Source of the DNA: Sphingobium sufflavum
GTDB taxonomy: Bacteria; Pseudomonadota; Alphaproteobacteria; Sphingomonadales; Sphingomonadaceae
Assembly: GCF_021403115.1 (NCBI RefSeq)
Contig: NZ_JAJSSH010000014.1
Location: 1 to 64,000 of the forward strand
Direction: 5' to 3'
DNA: 64,000 nt
The notes beneath the pieces were generated by a model. That model was not told the DNA's origin. It worked only from the letters and a program-made list of their open reading frames with translations, and ran no database searches. The translations under genes and the position numbers were made by a program. This document shows, piece after piece, positions 7,627-15,802 of the stretch; position 1 is the first letter of the stretch, and each line of letters opens with the position of its first letter.

Positions 7627-8316
7627 ATGAGGTACAGACTTTTGCAAACGGCGGGCACCGACCAGACGACTGACGCGCAAGCGCCGCCGAGCCTGAAAGC
7701 GGAAGATCGCCGCCGCAAATGGTTGATGCTCACTCTGCTGTCCGGTGTGGTGGTCAGCACCGTGCCATTTATCAACCAGCGATCCCTTTCCACTCCCCTG
7801 AAATATGCTGCTGTCAGTAGCCCGATCGCGGCTTCTCCGGCATCGGCTCCCGTGGCGGCGGCTGGCTTCGCGCCGAACGCCGCAAAGCCCACCGGTTCTC
7901 GTCCGCCACGGAGCAAAGTGATCGAAGGGATCGGAGACGGGTCTCCGCGCGCCTTTGCAGCCGTGATCCCGCCGGAGGGCGTGCCGGAAGGTTTCGTCGA
8001 AAGCGCGCCGTCGGCATTTGCCGTCCCTATTCCGTCGGACGAGGTGTTCAGCGTTCCTGGGGATGGACTGGGGCCGGGAGACCCCTTCGCGCCCGGCCCC
8101 AACCCTCCTCCGTCGGAACCGCAAGGCCCCCCGCGGCAGCCGCAGAACAATCCACCTCCCCCCCCGCCCGGACCACCGGATGGAATCGCCGTTCCGGAGG
8201 CAGCGACGTGGGTGATGATGCTGTGCGGCTTTGGCGCGATCGGGGCGATCATGCGGCGATCGCGGCGGGGACGGGCGGAGTCCCGGTTTTCAACATTACC
8301 AACCAAAAGCGTGTAA
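7627..8316 (+). CDS. Proline-rich protein with PEP-CTERM-like C-terminal anchor
   Basis: A 229-residue protein with a hydrophobic segment near the N-terminus (LMLTLLSGVVVSTVPF, ~36-51), a long low-complexity Pro/Ala/Gly middle, and a C-terminal tripartite signal. That signal is VPEAATWVMM (PEA at ~190-192, Trp ~195), a glycine-rich hydrophobic helix, and a basic cluster RRSRRGR. In PEP-CTERM proteins PEPxxxW is the sorting signal cleaved by an exosortase; here the second proline is Ala. A ~13-residue extension follows the basic cluster. The protein would be exported and linked to the cell surface or exopolysaccharide. No exosortase gene is present in the window. Confidence 0.6.
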   Translation: MRYRLLQTAGTDQTTDAQAPPSLKAEDRRRKWLMLTLLSGVVVSTVPFINQRSLSTPLKYAAVSSPIAASPASAPVAAAGFAPNAAKPTGSRPPRSKVIEGIGDGSPRAFAAVIPPEGVPEGFVESAPSAFAVPIPSDEVFSVPGDGLGPGDPFAPGPNPPPSEPQGPPRQPQNNPPPPPPGPPDGIAVPEAATWVMMLCGFGAIGAIMRRSRRGRAESRFSTLPTKSV

Positions 8317-8364
8317 TCGGTCGGTGGTGGTTGGGATGCCCGTGCCAACGCGATAAGGGAAAAC

Positions 8365-8895
8365 TTATCGTAGGCTGAGGCGGTCCGCGGTGATGGTCAC
8401 CGAGTCCAGCTTAGCCAACATATTCTGGCCCATGAGCGAGACGCCCAGCCCGTTGCGGACGACGGCCGCGCGGATGTTGCGCACCTCATGCCCCGCGATA
8501 TGAATCCGCTCGATCGTAGCCCAGGCCATGGGGGCCGCGCCGCCAACGGTATCTACGCTGCGGTTATAATGCTTATCCTCGACCGTCAGGCCGATCGCCC
8601 GCGCATCCGCCGCGGTCAGCACCATGACGCTGGCGCCGGTATCGACGAGGAAGCGCACCTGCTGCCCGTTGACGAGGGCGTGGGTGTAGAACAGGCCATC
8701 GGCGCTGCGCACGATGTCATGCGCCGGGTTGACCGAAACGCCCGCAGGAGCGCCCGTTTCGGGACTGAGCATCGCCGCATTCGCAACCGGCGACGGCGCG
8801 TCGGGCACAGCGTCAAGGCGCGCCTGCGCCGTTCCGCTGAGGATCAGGGCCGAGGCGATCAGGACGCCCGCTGCGATGCTATGCTTTCCAACCAT
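8365..8895 (-). CDS. Retropepsin-like clan AA aspartic protease, exported
   Basis: A 176-residue protein with a signal peptide (about MVGKHSIAAGVLIASALILS, cleavage probably after TAQA). The single aspartic protease motif FLVDTGAS has its catalytic Asp at 85, and the later hydrophobic-Gly part GLGVSLMGQNML completes the retropepsin half-fold. It matches the short TIGR02281-type family common in Alphaproteobacteria, which would be active as a dimer in the periplasm or at the inner membrane. The physiological target is unknown. It stands alone, convergent with the PEP-CTERM-like gene. Confidence 0.8.
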   Translation of the reverse strand: MVGKHSIAAGVLIASALILSGTAQARLDAVPDAPSPVANAAMLSPETGAPAGVSVNPAHDIVRSADGLFYTHALVNGQQVRFLVDTGASVMVLTAADARAIGLTVEDKHYNRSVDTVGGAAPMAWATIERIHIAGHEVRNIRAAVVRNGLGVSLMGQNMLAKLDSVTITADRLSLR

Positions 8896-9103
8896 GCGGC
8901 CATTGTGCGCCCGACAGAAGAAGGCCGAGTATTCAGCATTAGCTAATCAGATTTTTACCATGGCGGACTTGAGGGGCTGTCGGGAAGACTGGCAGGGCCT
9001 GGACACGGACGGTGACGGAGTTGGGCCTTGCAGGCGCCGGCGCATCAGTGGCGGAGTCTAAGGGCCGTGGTGGCAACAGGTTTCGGCGGGCGTGGGTAGC
9101 CGG

Positions 9104-9133
9104 GGCTGAGGCTGAGGCTGAGGCTGAGGCTGA
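9104..9133. repeat. (GGCTGA)5 hexanucleotide tandem repeat
   Basis: Five perfect GGCTGA copies in a row between genes. The unit is a multiple of three and would read as alternating Ala-Glu on one strand or Ser-Ala on the other, but no supported gene crosses it. Such tracts can change copy number by slippage. Confidence 0.9.
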
Positions 9134-9489
9134 GGGGTTCGATCCTGCACAACCTGTCAAGCAGCCATGGTTGCACGCACAGCGGCGGCGCGACGGCGTA
9201 TCCCGCCCTTTCGCTACCCGGAATAGGAAATCATAGCGAATTCAGTGATTTGAAAAACGATTCTCTCGGCATTCTGCTATTGTCGTCCCTGAACTGATCC
9301 GGCCTCCGCCTTTACGGCTCCGTTCGATGCCTGCTTCAAGAAGCGGAACCCAGGATCAAGTCGGCAATGATGCCGTTCGGACATGCAGGATAGGAAACAC
9401 CGTTCATCCTGTTCAAGCGAGGCGCGTGACTCGCTTGAATATCGGAGACTGCACTACACTTTTGAAGCCACATTGAAGAGACAAGGACA

Positions 9490-9516
9490 GTCCTTCAACA
9501 AGCTCAGGACGAACGG
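9490..9516. repeat. Dispersed REP-like element (TCAACAAGCTCAGGACGAAC)
   Basis: The sequence starts GTCCTTCAACAAGCTCAGG and continues GACGAACGG, with GTCCT/AGGAC arms able to form a small hairpin. From general knowledge, close variants are scattered in intergenic regions of many proteobacterial genomes. It marks non-coding DNA; a function is not known to me. Confidence 0.6.
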
Positions 9517-9648
9517 GAGAGGGTTACATCCTCAAGCGGGATAATTGCCGATCAAGCCCAGGGTGACGATGTTGAGAAGGGGTTCCGTTTGTCCCCTAGC
9601 GGCGCGCCCTTCCTTTGCCAGTCGGAGCATCGCCACAAAGCGCCCGAA

Positions 9649-10575
9649 TCAGGCCGCAGGCGCTGCCCCCTGCCCTTTCCGCGTGCCGATCTGGCGCACA
9701 TGCCGCCGTTGGACCAGCGCCGCGATCAACGCCACCAGCGCGGCGAGGAGCAATTGGCAGGCCGTGATATAATAGGGCCTGCGGAGCGTGTCCGGCGAGA
9801 CGTATAGCACGTAGAAGGGCGCTTCGACCGCATGGCCCTCCTCCTGATATAATTGTTCGATCGAACCGGGCAGCCCGTTACGGACCAGCACGCCGGACCG
9901 TTGGGTAAGCGGCGAAATCACCGCCTGCGGTCCCGTGAGCGGCGCGGACAGCTCGACGAAATATCGGATCGGCGGCGTGTTCTTCTGGCCATCCCTCGGG
10001 ACCGCCACCACCGGCGCGAAATATTCCGAGCGGGCGCCAATCAGGAAACGGCGCGTATGGGTGGCGGTGAGCGAATGGACGATCTGTCCGTGCAGCACGG
10101 CCGGTCCCGTTTGGGGCGGCGCAGCCTGCCCGGCGTCCACGGAAACCGGCGCCGACGGACCGTCGAAACGCGGCAGGGTGAAGGTCCACAGGAACGCCCC
10201 CAGAGCCGCGACGGCCAGCGCGAACGAGAGGGCGAACAGCAAGCGGCGCAACTGGTTACCCGCATAGACGGCGGCGGCAGGCCCCGCCTGATCCGCAAGC
10301 CCTTCGCGCCGCAGCGCGCGGCGCGCCCGGAAAATCCACGCGGCGGGCAGCCCCAAGACGATGAGCAGCACCATGAAGGTCAGGTTGGGGAGATAATGGC
10401 CGAGCCGCGCATATTGCCGCTCCGCCAGCCAGCCATAGAGGCCGCTGTAATGATAGGCCTCCCACAGGAAATACAGCCCGACCACGGCCAGCCAGCCCGA
10501 CAGAATGAGCGTCACCCACTTCCGGCGGCGATTGCCGGTCGGTGCCGTCGATTCCAGTCCATCGCCATTCGCCAT
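9649..10575 (-). CDS. Membrane protein of unknown function
   Basis: A 308-residue protein. Hydrophobic segments lie at ~20-37 (VTLILSGWLAVVGLYFLW), ~64-82 (LTFMVLLIVLGLPAAWIF), ~110-130 (LLFALSFALAVAALGAFLW) and near the C-terminus (ITACQLLLAALVALIAALV, ~272-290). Between the third and fourth is a ~140-residue soluble domain, probably periplasmic, including LTATHTRRFLIGARSEYF and LYVSPDTLRRPYY. No catalytic motif or named family is recognised. The gene is isolated, with repeat-bearing intergenic DNA on both sides. ATG at 10575 is used; there is no strong alternative. Confidence 0.7.
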   Translation of the reverse strand: MANGDGLESTAPTGNRRRKWVTLILSGWLAVVGLYFLWEAYHYSGLYGWLAERQYARLGHYLPNLTFMVLLIVLGLPAAWIFRARRALRREGLADQAGPAAAVYAGNQLRRLLFALSFALAVAALGAFLWTFTLPRFDGPSAPVSVDAGQAAPPQTGPAVLHGQIVHSLTATHTRRFLIGARSEYFAPVVAVPRDGQKNTPPIRYFVELSAPLTGPQAVISPLTQRSGVLVRNGLPGSIEQLYQEEGHAVEAPFYVLYVSPDTLRRPYYITACQLLLAALVALIAALVQRRHVRQIGTRKGQGAAPAA

Positions 10576-11073
10576 GCCTATGGGGCGCTCCGTTCACTTC
10601 AGGGGATAGCCGAGCATCGGCAACCCCGGCCCTATCCCCAATCGTCCAAGGATAACAGCGGGATAACGATTGTCCGTCGTTTCGGTTGCGTCATCGGCGG
10701 TGGGATGGGAAATTTCCTCTCGGCGTGCCTGGGGGAGCGAGAGGGTTGAGTTGGCGTGGAGGACGCAGAGGCACGGCATCCGTCTTTCTCCCTCTGCGAT
10801 CTGTGCGCTATCCCTTTGTCATGGCCGCGGCTCGTCTACCCGCCGCCATGGGCACGTCCTTCGTCACCCCGGACATGATCCGGGGTCCAGCGTCTTCCTC
10901 CAGCGGAGGCATCACGGTAAAAAGGCTCCCGGCCCTGATAAGAGCGGGAAGGCGCCACGGGAGCAGGCCAGGCGCTCCCGCAGACGCACACTCGAAAGAA
11001 GGCGTACGACAGGGCAGCGCACAGGCACCTGCCGCCGCCGCAGTGGGCGACGATAGGGCGCCGGTTTATAACG
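10576..11073. other. Intergenic region between orphan membrane gene and serine acetyltransferase
   Basis: About 500 bases with no supportable gene. It contains a REP-like palindrome at 10862-10888 and an inverted repeat GCTCCCG (10925-10931) / CGGGAGC (10958-10964) that could help end the leftward acetyltransferase transcript. Open frames here are low-complexity Arg-rich shadows. Confidence 0.65.
10862..10888. repeat. REP-like palindrome (CCCCGGA-CATGA-TCCGGGG)
   Basis: CGTCACCCCGGACATGATCC continues into GGGGTCC, forming a perfect 7-bp stem with a 5-base loop. Near-identical palindromes are widely dispersed in alphaproteobacterial intergenic DNA (general knowledge). It is likely a repetitive extragenic palindrome. 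Confidence 0.65.
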
Positions 11074-12165
11074 TCAGGATTCGTCGGACGCCTGTTTGCG
11101 CGTGGCCCGGTGCGGGGCGGACGGCTGGATGCAGGTGATGCTGGTCTGCGCCACCGCCTGACTGACCCGGCTGCCCGCCGGGACGCTGTGCGTCAGCCAC
11201 ACATTGCCGCCGATTTCCGATCCGGGACCGATGATGACACGGCCCAATATGGTGGCCCCGGCATAGATGACCACGTCATCCTCCACGATGGGGTGGCGCG
11301 GCTGGTTCTTCAGCAACATGCCATCCTCCCCCACCGGGAAGCTGCGCGCGCCCAGCGTCACGCCCTGATAGAGGCGCACCCGCTGGCCGACGATGGCGGT
11401 CTCCCCGATGACGACGCCGGTGCCATGGTCGATGAAGAAGCTTTCCCCGATGGTGGCGCCGGGATGGATGTCGATGCCCGTCTTGCCATGCGCGACCTCC
11501 GATATGATGCGCGCGACGAGGGGGGCGCCCAGCCCATAAAGCTTATGGGCGAGGCGATGGTGGATGATGGCGAAGAGCGAGGGATAGCAGATCAGCACCT
11601 CGTCCACGCTGCGCGCGGCGGGATCACCGCGAAAGGCGGCCTCCACATCGGTATCCAGCAATTTGCGGATGGCGGGAAGGTCTGCGGCGAAGGCGCCGAT
11701 GATCGCGCCCGCGCGATGATCGATATCCTCCGGCGGGGATTCGGCCATGGCGTAGATGAGTTCCAGCCGGATCTGGCCATAGAGCCGGGCCAGCGCCGTC
11801 TCCAGCGTCTGCACCACATAGGCGTTTTCATTATGCAGGCGGACGAAATCGGGGCCGAGCCGCAGCGGGAAGAGCGCGCCGCACAGCGCCTGCATGATCT
11901 TGGACAGGTCGCCGCGCGAGGGGAAACCCTCCGCCCCATATTCGGCATGATGGGCCTGCGCGCCGCGCCAGGCCTGGCGAATGTCGGCCAGTTGCCCGCC
12001 TATATCGGCGGCGCTCCAGTAAGCGCCCTGTTCCTGAATGGGCAGAACTGCGGCCAGATCGACGGCGGCACCCTTCAAACTCTCTGTCACCGTTACACTC
12101 CGATGCCCCTGATCCTGAGCAAGGATAGCGGGGCGATATTGCAGGTTTTCGTATCTGGACACCAT
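11074..12165 (-). CDS. cysE: Serine O-acetyltransferase (EpsC/SAT type)
   Basis: Transfers acetyl from acetyl-CoA to L-serine, giving O-acetylserine for cysteine synthesis. The protein is ~363 residues from ATG 12165; a TTG nine bases upstream also reads in frame. The N-terminal two-thirds is the helical SAT domain. The C-terminal third is a left-handed beta-helix of hexapeptide repeats, with the catalytic-site segment DIHPGATIGESFFIDHGTG and VVIGETAIVGQRVRLYQGVT typical of the family. It is longer than Escherichia coli CysE and fits the plant/EpsC-like long form. It lies 60 bases downstream of the EthD gene on the same strand and may share its transcript. No cysteine synthase gene is adjacent. 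Confidence 0.88.
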   Translation of the reverse strand: MVSRYENLQYRPAILAQDQGHRSVTVTESLKGAAVDLAAVLPIQEQGAYWSAADIGGQLADIRQAWRGAQAHHAEYGAEGFPSRGDLSKIMQALCGALFPLRLGPDFVRLHNENAYVVQTLETALARLYGQIRLELIYAMAESPPEDIDHRAGAIIGAFAADLPAIRKLLDTDVEAAFRGDPAARSVDEVLICYPSLFAIIHHRLAHKLYGLGAPLVARIISEVAHGKTGIDIHPGATIGESFFIDHGTGVVIGETAIVGQRVRLYQGVTLGARSFPVGEDGMLLKNQPRHPIVEDDVVIYAGATILGRVIIGPGSEIGGNVWLTHSVPAGSRVSQAVAQTSITCIQPSAPHRATRKQASDES

Positions 12166-12225
12166 CTCTATCAAAATGATTGAGTTTTCCAGCGACCGAT
12201 GCTTGGCCGCCCTACAGTTTTCCTT

Positions 12226-12618
12226 TTACGGCCCCGGCCTGCCCGCCTGGCTCATGTCCGACTCCCGTTCCACCACCGTCGCCATGCGGAATGACGCGCG
12301 GTCGAACAGGTTCAGCTCGTCAGCGATAATATCGTCGGGCATGATATTTGTCTTCATATAGTCGAGCGAACCGCTGAATATCCTCTCGTCCTCGAACCAG
12401 AGTTCGGTGATGACGTCATAGGGGATGTCGTCCCCCGGCCCGGTTTCCGGGTGCGGCTGGCGGTCGATATAGCGGCGGATGTAGCGCGTGATGCCCGACG
12501 AATAGCGCATCGCCAGCGGGGCATGGTGCGTCTCATAATAGTCGCGGAACGCCTCCACCGACAGGCCGGGCTTGCGCGCCATGAACAGGAGGATCTTGTA
12601 GATGGTCTTCTCAGTCAT
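12226..12618 (-). CDS. EthD domain protein
   Basis: A 130-residue protein of the dimeric ferredoxin-like EthD family. The start reads IYKILLFMARKPGLSVEAF, followed by RDYYETHHAPLA, the hallmark motif. Members assist oxidative degradation or polyketide-type reactions, but the precise chemistry is rarely known. ATG at 12618 has GGAG upstream and overlaps the SnoaL stop by 4 nt, so the two are translationally coupled. With the neighbouring SnoaL-like protein and MDR dehydrogenase it suggests a small catabolic or detoxification set. Confidence 0.82.
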   Translation of the reverse strand: MTEKTIYKILLFMARKPGLSVEAFRDYYETHHAPLAMRYSSGITRYIRRYIDRQPHPETGPGDDIPYDVITELWFEDERIFSGSLDYMKTNIMPDDIIADELNLFDRASFRMATVVERESDMSQAGRPGP

Positions 12619-13040
12619 GCGTCTCTCTCCAGTTTCCGGGCCGCTGCCGCCATCAGGGGCACCAGTTTTTCCTGCGCGACAAGGGCGTTATAATGTTCCG
12701 CAACGGCGGCGATGCGGCCATCGCGGATGCGCAGGACGAACACATAGGTCTGGCGATAGGCCGCGCCGTCGATCAGCCGCCCCTCCGACTCCACTTCCGC
12801 CACCACCCGGTCATCCTCGGCGGTCAGCGCGTGGATGGTGAAGCGTAACGGCCCGTCGCACATGGCGGCCAGCAGGCGGATGAGATATTGGTAGCGCGCC
12901 TTGTCCATCGTCCCGCCGGTGGTGATCCAGCCGGTCATGTCGGCGGTCATGTCGGCGGTCAGCAGCGCATCGGGCAAGTCGCCCGCCGCCACCGCCGCGA
13001 AGAAATCCCGCGCGAGTTGATGATGGGCCTGATGGCTCAT
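12615..13040 (-). CDS. SnoaL/NTF2-like small protein
   Basis: A 141-residue protein with the NTF2-like cone fold pattern: helix AHHQLARDFFAAVAAGDLP, then DMTGWITTGGTM, and beta strands RFTIHALTAEDDRVVAEVES and QTYVFVLRIRDGRIAAVAEH near the end. Family members are ketosteroid isomerase-like enzymes, cyclases or ligand-binding proteins; none can be chosen here. ATG 13040 follows a GGAGAGG ribosome-binding site. It sits between the MDR dehydrogenase gene (72-nt gap) and the EthD gene (4-nt overlap), all on the minus strand. Confidence 0.8.
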   Translation of the reverse strand: MSHQAHHQLARDFFAAVAAGDLPDALLTADMTADMTGWITTGGTMDKARYQYLIRLLAAMCDGPLRFTIHALTAEDDRVVAEVESEGRLIDGAAYRQTYVFVLRIRDGRIAAVAEHYNALVAQEKLVPLMAAAARKLERDA

Positions 13041-13112
13041 GGCGTCCTCTCCTGTTGGGGCGATGACCTAGGCACCGCCCTGTGCTTTCTATCCTGCCCT
13101 GCCCTGCGCCCG

Positions 13113-14120
13113 TCAAAGCTGGATGCAGATCTTGCCGAAAGGACCACCCGCCTGCATGTGGCGAAAAGCATCGCCCAGCCGCTCCAGCGGGAAATGGCTG
13201 TCGATCACCGGGCGGATGCCGTTCGCCTCGATCGCGCGGACCATGTCCGTCTGGTCGCGGCGGCTGCCCACCGTCACCGCCTGAAGACGCAGCCGCTTGG
13301 CCTGCACGATGGCGAAGGGCAGGGTGTCGATGTCGAACCCGCCCACCGCACCGACGATGGCGATATGGCCGCCGGTGCGCGCCGCGATGCAACTCTGCCC
13401 CATGGTGTGCGGCCCACCCACCTCCACGATATGGTCGACGCCCAGCCCGCCGGTCAGCGCAAGGACGGCCTCGCCCCACTTTTCCGTCTCGCGATAATTG
13501 ATGACATGGTCCGCACCCAATGCCTTGAGCTTGCCGAGTTTTTCGACGCTGGAGGAGGTCGCGATGACCGTTGCCCCCGCCGCCTTCGCAAATTGCAGCG
13601 CGAACAGGGAGACGCCGCCCGTGCCCAGCACCAGCACGGTCGCCCCCGGCCGGACCTGCGCGTCCGTCACCAGCGCGCGCCATGCCGTGACCCCGGCGCA
13701 GGTCAGCGTGGCGCTCTCCGCATGGCTCAGCCCCCTGGGCGCGCGGGTGAAATGGCTGACCGAACGGGTCGCATGGTCGCAGGCATAGCCATCCGCCGGG
13801 CCACCGGGGCTGGCGGTCAGTTCCGACCGTTCGACATGACCATCGGCCCATGTGGGGTGAAAGGTGCTGACCACCGCATCGCCCACCGCAAAGCCGGTGA
13901 CGCCCGGTCCCACCGCCACCACCTCGCCCGCGCCATCCGACAGCGGGATCAGCCCGTCGCGCGCCGGAAAGACGCCGCCGACCACCAACGCGTCGCGGAA
14001 ATTCAGCGATGCCGCACGGATGTGGACGCGGATTTCGCCCGGTCCGGGTGGCGGCGCATCCGCCCGGTCCAGATAGAGTCCCTCGACGCTGGCCGGCGTC
14101 CTGATGCGCATGGCCCTCAT
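13113..14120 (-). CDS. Zinc-type/quinone-reductase-like MDR alcohol dehydrogenase
   Basis: A 335-residue medium-chain dehydrogenase/reductase. The N-terminal GroES-like domain includes LNFRDALVVGGVFP and PLSDGAGEVVAVGPGVTGF. The NAD(P)-binding Rossmann fold starts at VLVLGTGGVSLFALQFAKAA (~164-183). The cysteines that bind structural zinc in classical alcohol dehydrogenases are not evident, so it fits the NAD(P)-dependent quinone oxidoreductase-like branch. ATG 14120 follows GGGAGG at 8-nt spacing. It is the first gene of a probable MDR-SnoaL-EthD(-cysE) operon. Substrate is unknown. Confidence 0.82.
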   Translation of the reverse strand: MRAMRIRTPASVEGLYLDRADAPPPGPGEIRVHIRAASLNFRDALVVGGVFPARDGLIPLSDGAGEVVAVGPGVTGFAVGDAVVSTFHPTWADGHVERSELTASPGGPADGYACDHATRSVSHFTRAPRGLSHAESATLTCAGVTAWRALVTDAQVRPGATVLVLGTGGVSLFALQFAKAAGATVIATSSSVEKLGKLKALGADHVINYRETEKWGEAVLALTGGLGVDHIVEVGGPHTMGQSCIAARTGGHIAIVGAVGGFDIDTLPFAIVQAKRLRLQAVTVGSRRDQTDMVRAIEANGIRPVIDSHFPLERLGDAFRHMQAGGPFGKICIQL

Positions 14121-14493
14121 GGGCTATCCTCCCTGTCCGCAGGCGACGATGCCCGCTGTCTGTCCGGGAATATGTGGGGCAGGCCGCCCTCCACGACTTG
14201 CCTTTTCCAGACAAAATAGGCGCGCGGCCAACGCCCCGCAAACCGATCGAAACAATGCTGTCCAGCCACAGGAAGACATGAATTCAACCGATTGCCCCTG
14301 CCCCCACCGGGCCGCACACCCGCCCGCAAAGGCCCCATATCCGGCACGGAAGCGGCAAAATCGCTTTGTTGGACGTCGCGGGGCGGGACATCATTTGTCA
14401 CAAATTCGCCCGTCGGCCGAAACAATGGCCTGCCATTTCAACCTCCACAACATTCAGACGGCCATTTCCAGCCGGTTCCCATGGAGGTTACCC
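14121..14493. other. Divergent promoter region
   Basis: About 370 bases between the leftward MDR gene and the rightward small secreted protein. A longer frame runs across it from 14104, but its translation lacks coding character and the ribosome-binding site supports the TTG at 14494 instead. No RNA gene is recognised. Confidence 0.55.
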
Positions 14494-14772
14494 TTGACCC
14501 ATACTGTCCTTCTTCGCAGCCTGATCGTCCCCGCCCTGCTGCTCGGCACGCCCGCCGCGCTGTTTGCCGCGCCGCAGCCGCAGACCCATGAACTGCTGCG
14601 CGCCCCCGCCGGCAAGACTGTGATGGCGTGGCGTCAGGTGAACCGCCAGAATTCGGCGGCGATCAAATGCCATCCCGATCCCACCAAGGCTTTCCTGTGC
14701 CATGGCCGCGCCGCGTCCGACGCCGATCTGGCCGCCGCACAGCCGCGCACGGAGCAATTGAGCGAGCGTTGA
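14494..14772 (+). CDS. Small exported protein with two cysteines
   Basis: A 92-residue protein if translation starts at TTG 14494, which has GGAGG at 14483-14487 at close spacing. This start gives a clean signal peptide: THTVLLRSLIVPALLLGTP, then a probable cleavage after ALFAA. The mature part is ~65 residues with two cysteines in AIKCHPDPTKAFLCHG, able to form one disulfide in the periplasm. No family is recognised. It precedes the two-component system, with a strong hairpin between them, so it is probably its own unit. The frame is open further upstream, but that part does not look coding. Confidence 0.55.
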   Translation: MTHTVLLRSLIVPALLLGTPAALFAAPQPQTHELLRAPAGKTVMAWRQVNRQNSAAIKCHPDPTKAFLCHGRAASDADLAAAQPRTEQLSER

Positions 14773-14787
14773 TCGCCCGCCCATAGC

Positions 14788-14827
14788 GGCCCGTCCTGCC
14801 CGGTCACAGACCGCGGCAGGACGGGCC
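14788..14827 (+). terminator. Hairpin terminator after the small exported protein
   Basis: GGCCCGTCCTGCC at 14788-14800 pairs perfectly with GGCAGGACGGGCC at 14815-14827: a 13-bp GC-rich stem with a 14-base loop, 15 bases past the stop. There is no clear T-run, so termination efficiency is uncertain. Confidence 0.6.
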
Positions 14828-15061
14828 TCAACCCGGCAGGCTATGGCGATGCAGGGCCATGGCGATGCAGGTATCGCCTGCGACAGGACACTGTCCCCCC
14901 CCGCCCGTCCTTCTGATGCAGTATCGCGGTTATCGCGGCTTGCGCCGGGCATGGAGTCCACACCGCGACGTACATTGTTACGGAACCGTTCAGCGCGCCG
15001 ATCATTGAGACTTTGCGCTCAATCGCTATCTAGTCCCAACCGCCAACACGAAAAAGAGCCG

Positions 15062-15772
15062 ATGACCGCACAAACGATCGTTTTGGTGGAGGACGATCCC
15101 AGCCTCCGCATGCTCACAGCCCGCCTGTTGCAGGAAAATGGCTATAATGTCCGCACGGCCGCAACCGCGCCGGAGTTCTGGATCGCCATGGAGGGCGGAC
15201 CGGTCGACATGATCGTGCTCGACCTCATGCTGCCCGGCACCAACGGCATCGACCTGTGCCGCCAGATTCGCCGGACCAGCGACGTGCCGATCATCTTCAT
15301 CAGCGCGCGCGGCAATGACGAGGATCGCGTGCTGGGCCTGGAACTGGGCGCGGACGATTATCTGGCCAAGCCGTTCAACACCCGCGAACTGATCGCCCGC
15401 ATCCGCGCCGTGCTGCGTCGTGGCCCGATCACCGAGCCGGACGGCACCAACCGCCGCCATGAAGTGCGGTTCGAGGGTTGGTGCGTCAACCTGTCCCGGC
15501 GTGAGCTGCGGTCCCCCTCCGGCGCGATCATCGACCTGACGGGCGCGGAGTTCGACCTGCTGGGCACCTTCCTCGACCAGCCGCAGCGCGTCATCGGCCG
15601 CGAACGGCTGATCGAACTGTCCCGCACCCGCGTCGGCGACAGCAGCGACCGCAGCATCGACGTGCTGGTCAGCCGCCTGCGCCGCAAGATCACCGCGGCG
15701 GGTGGAAAACCCCCTATCGTCACGGTACGCGGCGTTGGCTATATGTTCAATTCGGCGGTAACGCGCACCTGA
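15062..15772 (+). CDS. OmpR-family response regulator
   Basis: A 236-residue regulator: receiver domain 1-~120 with phospho-acceptor D54 (IVLDLMLPG), acidic pocket D11/D12 and the conserved Lys in DDYLAKPFN, then a winged-helix DNA-binding domain ending in SRLRRKI and VRGVGYMF. ATG 15062 is chosen because the receiver begins right after it; the longer frame upstream is not coding-like. It pairs with the histidine kinase that starts 31 bases after its stop. The carbonic anhydrase/SulP genes follow, so regulation of inorganic carbon or anion transport is possible, but this is inferred only from position. Confidence 0.88.
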   Translation: MTAQTIVLVEDDPSLRMLTARLLQENGYNVRTAATAPEFWIAMEGGPVDMIVLDLMLPGTNGIDLCRQIRRTSDVPIIFISARGNDEDRVLGLELGADDYLAKPFNTRELIARIRAVLRRGPITEPDGTNRRHEVRFEGWCVNLSRRELRSPSGAIIDLTGAEFDLLGTFLDQPQRVIGRERLIELSRTRVGDSSDRSIDVLVSRLRRKITAAGGKPPIVTVRGVGYMFNSAVTRT

Positions 15773-15802
15773 TCCATCCTCTCGCATGAAAAGCGCGCTC
15801 CC

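Larger units (their letters stand above)
8896..9648. other. Intergenic region with short tandem and dispersed repeats
   Basis: About 750 bases without a convincing gene. It holds five perfect GGCTGA units at 9104-9133 and one dispersed REP-like sequence at 9490-9516. The remaining open frames are short, lack ribosome-binding sites, and read as low-complexity or shadow translations. Confidence 0.7.

Noticed and set aside
9104..9133. GGCTGA tract as a CRISPR-like array
   Set aside because: Units are 6 bases with no spacers; it is a simple microsatellite.
12811..14241. 476-codon minus-strand frame across the MDR and SnoaL genes
   Set aside because: Out-of-frame shadow rich in Arg and Gly; the MDR and SnoaL genes have good starts and family motifs.
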